5,251 bases of DNA from Bacteroidales bacterium UBA1217 (GTDB lineage: Bacteria > Bacteroidota > Bacteroidia > Bacteroidales > P3): contig DBXH01000001.1 of assembly GCA_002309335.1 (NCBI GenBank), forward strand, positions 38,345-43,595, written 5' to 3'. Below the pieces are notes generated by a model that worked only from the letters and a program-made list of their open reading frames with translations, did no database searches and was not told the origin of the DNA. The position numbers and the translations under genes are program-made. This document shows positions 1 to 5,251 of this stretch, piece by piece. The first letter of the stretch is position 1; every line of letters begins with the position of its first letter.

Positions 1-831
1 TTCCCCTTCCAGAAATATGCCGTCAATATGCTGCAGTGCAATCTTGACCTCACTGCCGCTTCTCCCGACACCTTCTGGGGCCGTAGCACAGTAACCATTG
101 TGCAGTATCTCATTATGCTTGCTGTGGCTGTCTGCGCTTTCTCAAGCAACTTTATCAAGAATAACAAAGCATTGAAATATGGTCTTATGGGTATGGCTGT
201 CGTCGCCTTGGTTGTCTACTGCTATATGGGCTATATGCGCGGCACCGCCGAAACTATCTTTGCCGTCTTCCCGCTGCTCGCTGTGGCAATCACCCCGATT
301 CTTGGCAACTATGTAGACCACAAGGGTAAAGCCGCTTCGATGCTTATGCTTGGCTCAATCCTGCTGGTTGTCTGCCATCTGACCTTCGCTTTCATTCTTC
401 CCGGCGTTTCGGCTTCGTCCGCTGCCGGCGGTGTTGTTGTGGCTTATGTCACCATCCTCGTGCTTGGAGCCAGTTTCTCGTTGGTGCCTGCCGCCTTGTG
501 GCCTTCGGTTCCCAAACTGGTCGACGAGAAGATTATAGGTTCTGCCTACGCAGCTATATTCTGGATTCAGAATATCGGTCTCGGTCTGTTCCCGACTCTG
601 ATTGGAAACGTTCTTGAGAGTTCCAATGCCAACAATGCAGCAGTCATCGCCGCCAAAGATGCTATTAAAGCCGGCGAGGAAGGTGTCCTTGTCCCCTACG
701 ACTACAAGTGGGCACTCGTTATGCTTGCATCCCTCGGTATCGCCGCTCTTCTTATCTCGGTCTATCTGAAAGCCGTTGATAAGAAGAAAGGCTATGGCCT
801 CGAGGAACCCAACATCAAGGCTGAAAACTAA
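1..831 (+). CDS. MFS transporter, C-terminal part (5' end outside window)
   Basis: This is an inner-membrane secondary transporter of the major facilitator superfamily, open at its 5' end. The reading frame is open from base 1 (FPFQKYAVNM...), so the ATG at 28 is internal. The window supplies 276 residues. Hydrophobic segments lie near fragment residues 30-52, 58-78, 84-104, 113-133, 145-168, 180-205 and 237-256. The loop GNYVDHKGK (about 102-110) resembles the conserved D-x-x-G-[RK] loop between MFS helices 8 and 9. The stretch SLVPAALWPSVPK followed by IFWIQNIG is, from memory, typical of the MFSD1-like branch common in Bacteroidota. The first two hydrophobic segments look like an extra helix pair between canonical helices 7 and 8. 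The C-terminus is short and charged (KKKGYGLEEPNIKAEN). The substrate is unknown. Animal MFSD1 is linked to dipeptide export from lysosomes, but that should not be transferred to this protein. The MFS call is firm; the subfamily is moderately supported. Confidence 0.9.
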   Translation, partial: FPFQKYAVNMLQCNLDLTAASPDTFWGRSTVTIVQYLIMLAVAVCAFSSNFIKNNKALKYGLMGMAVVALVVYCYMGYMRGTAETIFAVFPLLAVAITPILGNYVDHKGKAASMLMLGSILLVVCHLTFAFILPGVSASSAAGGVVVAYVTILVLGASFSLVPAALWPSVPKLVDEKIIGSAYAAIFWIQNIGLGLFPTLIGNVLESSNANNAAVIAAKDAIKAGEEGVLVPYDYKWALVMLASLGIAALLISVYLKAVDKKKGYGLEEPNIKAEN

Positions 832-851
832 ACTTGATATAATCAATACAG

Positions 852-888
852 AAAAGGGGCGGCGTCCATCGGACACCGCCCTTTTTTT
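852..888. terminator. Intrinsic terminator between convergent genes, possibly bidirectional
   Basis: An 11-bp inverted repeat (857-867 with 871-881) encloses a 3-nt loop (ATC) and is followed on the plus strand by seven T residues (882-888). Flanking A residues at 852-855 can pair with the T tract and lengthen the stem. The plus-strand RNA has one C-A mismatch. In the minus-strand RNA the same position is a U-G wobble, so the stem is fully paired, although its U tract is only four residues. It lies 20 bp after the transporter stop and 15 bp after the DUF2461 stop on the other strand, so it probably ends both transcripts. Confidence 0.88.
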
Positions 889-903
889 ACATTATATATT
901 GTC

Positions 904-1584
904 TTAGGTCGTAGCCTGAAGTATGAACTTGTTGAAAGGTACCGAGGCTTGAAACACCTTCATAACGTAGTCCTTAAATCCGTCGCTTAATACTATATCG
1001 TTTGGTACTTCGTGCATAGTGCAGAAGTCGTTGTATTTCAGCCAGTCGGCATACTTCCAGTCGGACGGATAGCCTTTCGGTACGCGACTCAATTTCTTGG
1101 TGGTGAAGAACTCGCCGCCGAAATAACGTTTGTAATCATTGTTGTTTACAATAGATAGGAACTCGTCGGTGTTGTAAAATATCTCTTGACGTATTGCGGC
1201 CAGTTTGTCCTTGTCGGGCATAAAGATGCCTCCGCCGAGACTGCAGTTGCCGTGCAGACCGTAGTCTTCCTGTCCTATTTGTAAATAATAGCCTGCCTCG
1301 CCCGAGCGTTTTATGCCATAGCTGCTGAGGAAGAAGGCTATATGCGTCTTGTAAGGGCGTTTGTCCAACGAGAAACGTAGGTCGCGGTAGATGCGGTACT
1401 GGCATTTCTTAGGGTCAGGGTGACCTATTGTGGGGTCGAGTAGCGATAGTTCGTCAATGATTTGTGATGTGAAGTCGGTAAATTCTTCACGTAAAGTATC
1501 ATAGCGATGCTTGTTGTCCATAAACCACTCGCGGTTGTTGTTTGCCGCCAGTTCCTCGAAAAATGTAAAAAATTCTTTATTCAC
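904..1584 (-). CDS. DUF2461 / TIGR02453 family protein
   Basis: This is a cytoplasmic protein of 226 residues, the usual length for the DUF2461 (TIGR02453) family, whose biochemical function is not established. Recognisable family features, in order, are an N-terminal FFEELAANNNREWF (residues 8-21), the signature YRIYRDLRFSLDKRPYKTHI (63-82), GYYLQI (98-103), and SLGGGIFMPD (115-124), with a later RVPKGYP segment. No signal peptide or membrane segment is visible. The start is GTG at 1584-1582. No ATG exists upstream in frame before the TGA at 1620-1618, and the first internal ATG (codon 22) would remove the conserved N-terminal block. No clear Shine-Dalgarno sequence is present, as is usual in this phylum. 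The lipoprotein gene lies 159 bp upstream on the same strand, but the gap holds a possible terminator and promoter, so an operon is uncertain. The family call is strong; no function is proposed. Confidence 0.9.
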   Translation of the reverse strand: MNKEFFTFFEELAANNNREWFMDNKHRYDTLREEFTDFTSQIIDELSLLDPTIGHPDPKKCQYRIYRDLRFSLDKRPYKTHIAFFLSSYGIKRSGEAGYYLQIGQEDYGLHGNCSLGGGIFMPDKDKLAAIRQEIFYNTDEFLSIVNNNDYKRYFGGEFFTTKKLSRVPKGYPSDWKYADWLKYNDFCTMHEVPNDIVLSDGFKDYVMKVFQASVPFNKFILQATT

Positions 1585-1618
1585 TATTCGCTTCTCTTTG
1601 TTGTTGTTAATTGTAGTT

Positions 1619-1626
1619 CAAAGATT
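1619..1626 (-). promoter_or_regulatory. Weak candidate -7 element for the DUF2461 gene
   Basis: Read on the minus strand this is AATCTTTG, one mismatch from the Bacteroidota -7 consensus TAnnTTTG. It sits 34 bp upstream of the GTG start, giving a leader of roughly 28 nt. No good TTTG -33 box occurs at the usual spacing. The nearest is TTTA at 1646-1643, only 16 nt away and inside the 19-bp palindrome. The call rests on one near-match and position, so it is tentative. Confidence 0.3.
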
Positions 1627-1636
1627 TATGATGAGA

Positions 1637-1655
1637 TACGCATAAATTATGCGTA
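1637..1655. repeat. Perfect 19-bp palindrome, possible operator
   Basis: The sequence tacgcataaattatgcgta has two perfectly complementary 9-bp arms around one central base. It lies 52-71 bp upstream of the DUF2461 start and would overlap or sit just upstream of that gene's promoter. Length, symmetry and AT-rich centre fit a dimeric helix-turn-helix regulator site. It lacks a flanking T tract and has a one-base centre, so it is a poor terminator. No regulator gene is present in the window. The palindrome is directly visible; the operator role is inference. Confidence 0.5.
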
Positions 1656-1657
1656 AA

Positions 1658-1690
1658 CCCAGAATTACCCTAGAATTAACCCAGAACTAA
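1658..1690. repeat. Three degenerate tandem copies of a ~11-bp unit
   Basis: Three adjacent units read CCCAGAATTA (1658-1667), CCCTAGAATTAA (1668-1679) and CCCAGAACTAA (1680-1690), with a further CC at 1691. The shared core is CCC(T)AGAAYTA. The spacing of about 11 bp is close to one helical turn. The block lies between the 19-bp palindrome and the 3' end of the lipoprotein gene. It could be a small intergenic tandem repeat or stacked protein-binding sites on one DNA face. Three copies of a short AT-rich unit could also be drift after slippage. Confidence 0.55.
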
Positions 1691-1694
1691 CCTT

Positions 1695-1740
1695 GAAAAA
1701 AACTATGATGGAAAAGGTCAAATCTAAGGGTAGTTTTTTC
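1695..1740 (-). terminator. Weak AT-rich hairpin downstream of the lipoprotein gene
   Basis: Arms at 1697-1705 and 1731-1739 are perfectly complementary over 9 bp, with a 25-nt loop. Read on the minus strand, the hairpin begins 4-5 bp after the lipoprotein stop and its 3' arm ends in a run of seven T residues (1702-1696). The stem is almost all A-T and the loop is long, so stability is low. It is the only terminator-like structure seen downstream of this gene before the DUF2461 gene. Confidence 0.35.
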
Positions 1741-1743
1741 AAT

Positions 1744-2082
1744 TCATTTTTCAACAGTTGCGCTACTGTCGGCAACGGAATCTTTCGCCGGCTTTTGAGC
1801 TTCCTTTATCGGTTTTACGATGTCGGTGACTCCTTCGGTGATGCATTCCAGCAACTGCCCTTCGACGGCATTGAGGTATGATGTGTCGGTAAGATACTCT
1901 TGATTCTCGTTTTCAATCTTTTGCAGGCATTTTTCAATTTCTTCCTGTGAATTTAGTTTGTAACATTCGCACATTGCTTTGCCGGCTTCCGTGCCTTTGC
2001 GTTGAGGGTCTTTGTTGTTACATCCTGAGGCTAGAACCATTACGACCAACAAAGAAAAAACAATTGTAATTTTTTTATTCAT
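1744..2082 (-). CDS. Small cysteine-containing lipoprotein, function unknown
   Basis: This predicted lipoprotein has 112 residues. A lysine at 3-4 and a hydrophobic stretch (5-19) lead to the lipobox-like LASGC, with Cys21 as the lipidated residue. The mature protein starts CNNKDPQRKG, without the strong acidic run of the Bacteroidota surface-export signal, so a periplasm-facing location is as likely as the cell surface. Four further cysteines occur at 38, 40, 52 and 80 (CxC, then x11-C, then x27-C), possibly forming disulfides or a metal site. The middle is helical and rich in E, K and Q, and the C-terminus is low-complexity (KPAKDSVADSSATVEK). The start is ATG at 2082-2080, supported by the complete signal peptide and a consensus -7 box 38 bp upstream. 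It is divergent from secA. I do not recognise a named family. Confidence 0.85.
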   Translation of the reverse strand: MNKKITIVFSLLVVMVLASGCNNKDPQRKGTEAGKAMCECYKLNSQEEIEKCLQKIENENQEYLTDTSYLNAVEGQLLECITEGVTDIVKPIKEAQKPAKDSVADSSATVEK

Positions 2083-2120
2083 AACGGTTTACTTTAAATA
2101 TCAAAGCTCTTTTCAATATG

Positions 2121-2128
2121 CAAAGTTA
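2121..2128 (-). promoter_or_regulatory. Promoter -7 element for the lipoprotein gene
   Basis: Read on the minus strand this is TAACTTTG, an exact match to the Bacteroidota -7 consensus TAnnTTTG. It lies 38 bp upstream of the ATG, predicting transcription start near 2114 and a leader of about 30 nt. No clean TTTG is seen at the -33 position (about 19-21 nt further upstream); only a poor TTCA lies there. No Shine-Dalgarno sequence precedes the ATG. Confidence 0.6.
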
Positions 2129-2158
2129 CACAAAAAATATAAGCTGTTGAATTTTTAT

Positions 2159-2189
2159 TTTGTTGATTCGGTTGAATTTCTTATTTTTG
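2159..2189 (+). promoter_or_regulatory. Promoter of secA, Bacteroidota type
   Basis: A -33 box TTTG (2159-2162) and a -7 box TATTTTTG (2182-2189) are separated by 19 bp, matching the known Bacteroidota primary sigma promoter pattern TTTG-N(about 19-21)-TAnnTTTG. Transcription would begin near 2195, leaving a secA leader of about 70 nt. The divergent lipoprotein promoter lies about 30 bp further upstream and the two do not overlap. The region is AT-rich, so chance matches are possible, but both boxes are exact and correctly spaced. Confidence 0.65.
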
Positions 2190-2200
2190 TAAATTGTAGT

Positions 2201-2222
2201 ATTGTGCATATATGTGCGCAAT
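2201..2222 (+). promoter_or_regulatory. Inverted repeat in the predicted secA leader
   Basis: Bases 2201-2222 fold onto themselves: eight to nine pairs beginning ATTG/CAAT, including two T-G wobbles, around a small AU-rich loop. It starts about 6 nt after the predicted transcription start and ends 42 nt before the secA ATG. It could be a 5' stabilising hairpin or a protein-binding site. No T tract follows, so it is not an intrinsic terminator. A regulatory role is only inferred. Confidence 0.3.
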
Positions 2223-2264
2223 GTATTATGTATTAATAAAATAAGAATATCGTAACATATTAAA

Positions 2265-5251
2265 ATGGCTAACTTTTTCTCGAAACTCTTTGGAAGTAAG
2301 TCGCAGCGCGACTTGAAAGAGGTGAATCCTTATCTTGAGGCTACTCTCAAAATATATCCCGCAATCAAGGAACTTACAAATGACCGGCTACGTGCAAAAA
2401 CAATAGAATTCAAAGAACGTATCAAGAACGAAATCCAGACAGAAGAGGATGAACTTGCTTCGTTGCGACAGCGTATTGAAAACGAATATGATATGCCTGT
2501 CGATGAGAAGGAGCAACTTTACAAACGCATTGATGAACTTGAGAAGACTTCTTATGATAAAACTCAGAATATTCTGAATGAAATATTGCCTGAGGCTTTT
2601 GCTGTGGTGAAGGAAACGGCTCGGCGTTTTGCTGAAAATGAGGAGGTTGTCGTTACTGCGACCGATCACGACCGCGATTTGTCGGCTACACGCGACAATG
2701 TGAACATCGACGATGCAGGAATGGCCCACTATAAGAATGCGTGGATGGCCGGCGGCAATATGATTACTTGGGATATGGTTCACTACGATGTGCAGCTTAT
2801 CGGCGGCGTGGTGCTTCACAGTGGCAAGATTGCTGAGATGGCAACCGGTGAGGGTAAGACACTTGTGGCTACTTTGCCTGTATATCTCAACGCTCTGCCG
2901 GGCAAGGGAGTGCACGTGGTTACGGTCAACGACTACCTTGCCAAGCGTGACTCGGAATGGATGGGAATGTTGTTTGAATTCCACGGACTTACCGTTGACT
3001 GTATCGACAAGCATGAACCGCACAGCGACGAGCGCAAGCGTGCATACAACTGCGATATCACGTATGGTACGAACAATGAGTTTGGTTTTGACTACCTGCG
3101 CGATAATATGAGCCGCAATCCCGACGAGCTTGTACAACGCGGCCACAACTACGCAATTGTCGACGAGGTTGACTCGGTGCTTATCGACGATGCTCGTACA
3201 CCTCTCATTATCAGCGGTCCTACGGCTAAGGGCGATGATCAGGAGTTTGACCGTTTCAAACCAGTTATTGAAAAGCTCTATAATACGCAGCGTATGCTGG
3301 TCACAACAATCCTTGCTGACGCAAAGCGTGAGTTGAACGGCAATATGGATCAGAAACCGGATCAGCCGGGCGCTATGGCTCTGCTGCGTGCCTACCGTGG
3401 TCTTCCCAAGAACAAGGCGTTAATTAAGTTCCTCAGCGAGACTGGTGTGAAGACTCTTCTTCAGAAGACTGAGAACTTCTATATGCAAGAGCAGAACAAA
3501 TATATGCATATTATCGACGATGAACTCTATTTTGTTGTCGACGAGAAGCAACGTTCTGTAGAACTGACAGACAAGGGTATGGATTTCTTGGCCGATATGG
3601 GTGAGGATCGCCGTTTTTATCAGTTGCCTGATGTAGGTGCTGAGATTGCTGAACTGGAGAAAGAGAATCTTTCGGCAGAAGAGAAGGCTAAGAAGAAGGA
3701 GGAGATTTATAATAATTTTGCAGTCCAGAGCGATCGCGTACATACTGTCGATCAGTTGCTTAAGGCGTACACCTTGTTTGAAAAGGATGTCGATTACGTG
3801 CTGACGGAGGACCGTCAGGTGAAGATTGTCGACGAGCAGACAGGCCGTATTATGGAAGGCCGCCGTTGGAGCGACGGTTTGCATCAAGCTGTCGAGGCTA
3901 AGGAAAACGCTAAGGTTGAGGCTGCTACACAGACTTATGCCACTATAACGCTCCAGAACTACTTCCGTATGTACAAGAAGCTGGCCGGTATGACCGGTAC
4001 GGCTGAAACAGAGGCTGGTGAGTTCTGGAATATATACAAACTTGATGTGGTTGTTATCCCGACCAACCGTCCTATCGCCCGTGTTGATATGGACGATATG
4101 ATTTACAAGACCAAGCGCGAGAAATTTAAGGCAGTAATTGAAGAAATAGAACGCCTGCGTTCTGAAGGTCGCCCGGTTTTGGTGGGTACCACTTCGGTCG
4201 AGACATCGGAGTTGCTCAGCAAGATGTTGACAATGAAAGGCATCAAGCATAATGTGCTTAATGCTAAATTGCATAAGAAAGAGGCTGATATCGTCGCAGA
4301 GGCAGGCGAACCTGGCCGTGTGACTATCGCTACCAATATGGCTGGTCGTGGTACCGATATCAAGCTTAAAGGCGATGTCCGTGAGCACGGAGGTTTGGCT
4401 ATCATCGGCACCGAACGACACGAGAGCCGTCGAGTTGACCGTCAGCTGCGAGGACGTGCCGGTCGTCAGGGAGACCCGGGTAGCTCGCTGTTCTTTGTCT
4501 CACTCGAGGACGACTTGATGCGTATTTTCGGCTCTGAGCGTATCGCTTCCATAATGGACCGTATGGGTCTGCAGGAAGGCGAGGTTATTCAGCACTCGAT
4601 GATTACCAAACAGATAGAGCGTGCACAGAAGAAGGTTGAAGAGAACAACTTCGGTATGCGTAAACGTCTGCTTGAATATGACGACGTGATGAACAACCAG
4701 CGTACCGTTATCTACAACAAGCGTCGCAACGCCCTTTACGGCGACCGTTTGAGCATAGATATATCAAATATGTTCTACGATACTTGCGAGTTGCTATACA
4801 ATGACGCCGACCAGTCTCACGACTATGAGGGCTTCAAGATGGAGATGATACGTGTGTTTGCGCTCGATGTGCCGTTTACGGAGAAGGAACTGTTCAACGC
4901 CCGAGGCAACGAGATGGTCGAGAAATTGTATGAATTGACCTACAATTCTTACAAGGATCGTATGCAGCGTCTTGCTGAAATGGCTTATCCTTTCATAAAG
5001 AATATCCACGACAACACTCGCTACCTGAATGTGGTGTTCCCCATCACCGACGGCGTGAAGACGATGAATGTCGTTTGTCCGGTGCAGAAAGCCTACGAGA
5101 ATGGCGGCCGCGAGGTGCAGCTCTCAATAGAGAAAAACATCACTCTCGCTATTATTGACGATATGTGGAAGGAGCATCTGCGCGAACTCGACGACTTGAA
5201 GACATCGGTTCAGAACGCCTCATATGAGCAGAAAGACCCGTTGTTGATTTA
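2265..5251 (+). CDS. secA: Protein translocase ATPase SecA (3' end outside window)
   Basis: SecA is the cytoplasmic ATPase that drives unfolded preproteins through the SecYEG channel. The frame is open from ATG 2265 to the window end: 995 complete codons, stopping within ...QKDPLLI. Visible motifs are Walker A GEGKT (195-199), the DEVD box (300-303), NBD2 GRGTDI (694-699) and RGRAGRQGD (729-737), and the two-helix-finger region DDMWKEHL (966-973). Compared with E. coli SecA (901 residues) there are inserts near 56-104 and 123-169 in NBD1, about 340-415 in the preprotein-binding domain, a shorter one before DRVHTVDQ, and one before the two-helix finger. The E. coli NBD2 VAR insert is missing (IKLKGDVREHGG). 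This fits the roughly 1,100-residue SecA of Bacteroidota, so about 100 residues are lost, including any C-terminal zinc-binding tail. The start gives the expected N-terminus MANFFSKLFGSK; there is no Shine-Dalgarno sequence. Confidence 0.98.
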   Translation, partial: MANFFSKLFGSKSQRDLKEVNPYLEATLKIYPAIKELTNDRLRAKTIEFKERIKNEIQTEEDELASLRQRIENEYDMPVDEKEQLYKRIDELEKTSYDKTQNILNEILPEAFAVVKETARRFAENEEVVVTATDHDRDLSATRDNVNIDDAGMAHYKNAWMAGGNMITWDMVHYDVQLIGGVVLHSGKIAEMATGEGKTLVATLPVYLNALPGKGVHVVTVNDYLAKRDSEWMGMLFEFHGLTVDCIDKHEPHSDERKRAYNCDITYGTNNEFGFDYLRDNMSRNPDELVQRGHNYAIVDEVDSVLIDDARTPLIISGPTAKGDDQEFDRFKPVIEKLYNTQRMLVTTILADAKRELNGNMDQKPDQPGAMALLRAYRGLPKNKALIKFLSETGVKTLLQKTENFYMQEQNKYMHIIDDELYFVVDEKQRSVELTDKGMDFLADMGEDRRFYQLPDVGAEIAELEKENLSAEEKAKKKEEIYNNFAVQSDRVHTVDQLLKAYTLFEKDVDYVLTEDRQVKIVDEQTGRIMEGRRWSDGLHQAVEAKENAKVEAATQTYATITLQNYFRMYKKLAGMTGTAETEAGEFWNIYKLDVVVIPTNRPIARVDMDDMIYKTKREKFKAVIEEIERLRSEGRPVLVGTTSVETSELLSKMLTMKGIKHNVLNAKLHKKEADIVAEAGEPGRVTIATNMAGRGTDIKLKGDVREHGGLAIIGTERHESRRVDRQLRGRAGRQGDPGSSLFFVSLEDDLMRIFGSERIASIMDRMGLQEGEVIQHSMITKQIERAQKKVEENNFGMRKRLLEYDDVMNNQRTVIYNKRRNALYGDRLSIDISNMFYDTCELLYNDADQSHDYEGFKMEMIRVFALDVPFTEKELFNARGNEMVEKLYELTYNSYKDRMQRLAEMAYPFIKNIHDNTRYLNVVFPITDGVKTMNVVCPVQKAYENGGREVQLSIEKNITLAIIDDMWKEHLRELDDLKTSVQNASYEQKDPLLI

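Noticed and set aside
355..876. 173-codon open frame on the minus strand
   Set aside because: Antisense to the transporter, and it starts inside the terminator hairpin. Its composition is not protein-like.
1136..1405. 89-codon open frame on the minus strand
   Set aside because: Lies in another frame of the well-supported DUF2461 gene.
1637..1740. Whole gap considered as a CRISPR fragment or mobile-element end
   Set aside because: The repeats are only about 11 bp, adjacent without spacers and degenerate. There is no transposase and no target-site duplication visible.
1693..1881. 62-codon plus-strand frame beginning in the repeat/hairpin gap
   Set aside because: Mostly antisense to the lipoprotein gene, low-complexity N-terminus, no promoter; the lipoprotein has a complete signal peptide and lipobox.
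2012..2236. 74-codon plus-strand frame upstream of secA, considered as a SecM-like leader peptide
   Set aside because: Its start is antisense inside the lipoprotein signal-peptide region, upstream of the predicted secA promoter. It has no convincing signal sequence and I see no known arrest motif.
2388..3146. 252-codon open frame on the minus strand
   Set aside because: Antisense to the secA NBD1 region, with no recognisable domain or promoter.
2788..3336. Two plus-strand frames (2788-3111 and 3130-3336) within secA
   Set aside because: They are out-of-frame shadows of secA, which reads through without interruption. No frameshift is needed to explain the protein.
3420..4421. 333-codon open frame on the minus strand
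   Set aside because: It lies wholly antisense to secA, whose motifs are intact throughout. The translation resembles no family I know and reflects secA codon composition.

Overview
The window looks like an ordinary chromosomal segment from a member of the Bacteroidota, most likely the order Bacteroidales. This rests on the insert-rich form of SecA, on promoters matching the Bacteroidota consensus (TTTG, then TAnnTTTG), on start codons without Shine-Dalgarno sequences in AT-rich leaders, and on a transporter of a type I associate with gut Bacteroidales. Genus and species cannot be fixed from this sequence. I see no phage, insertion sequence, CRISPR array, RNA gene or obvious horizontally acquired island.

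Layout. Positions 1-831 (+) hold the C-terminal part of a major facilitator superfamily transporter whose start lies outside the window. It converges on a DUF2461/TIGR02453 family gene (904-1584, minus, GTG start), and the two share a GC-rich hairpin terminator in the 72-bp gap. Upstream of the DUF2461 gene, a 159-bp gap (1585-1743) contains a perfect 19-bp palindrome, three degenerate copies of an 11-bp unit and a weak AT-rich hairpin. Next is a small cysteine-containing lipoprotein (1744-2082, minus). A 182-bp divergent promoter region (2083-2264) separates it from secA (2265 to the window end, +). secA covers 57% of the window and is cut off at its 3' end after 995 codons.

How the genes relate. 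SecA is the ATPase motor of the Sec translocon. The lipoprotein would itself be exported through Sec, but its divergent placement next to secA is not evidence of a functional link. The transporter and DUF2461 genes appear to be independent units. The least explained parts are the palindrome and repeat cluster at 1637-1690, the secA leader at about 2195-2264, and the lipoprotein of unknown function. I did not find a previously undescribed multi-gene system here.
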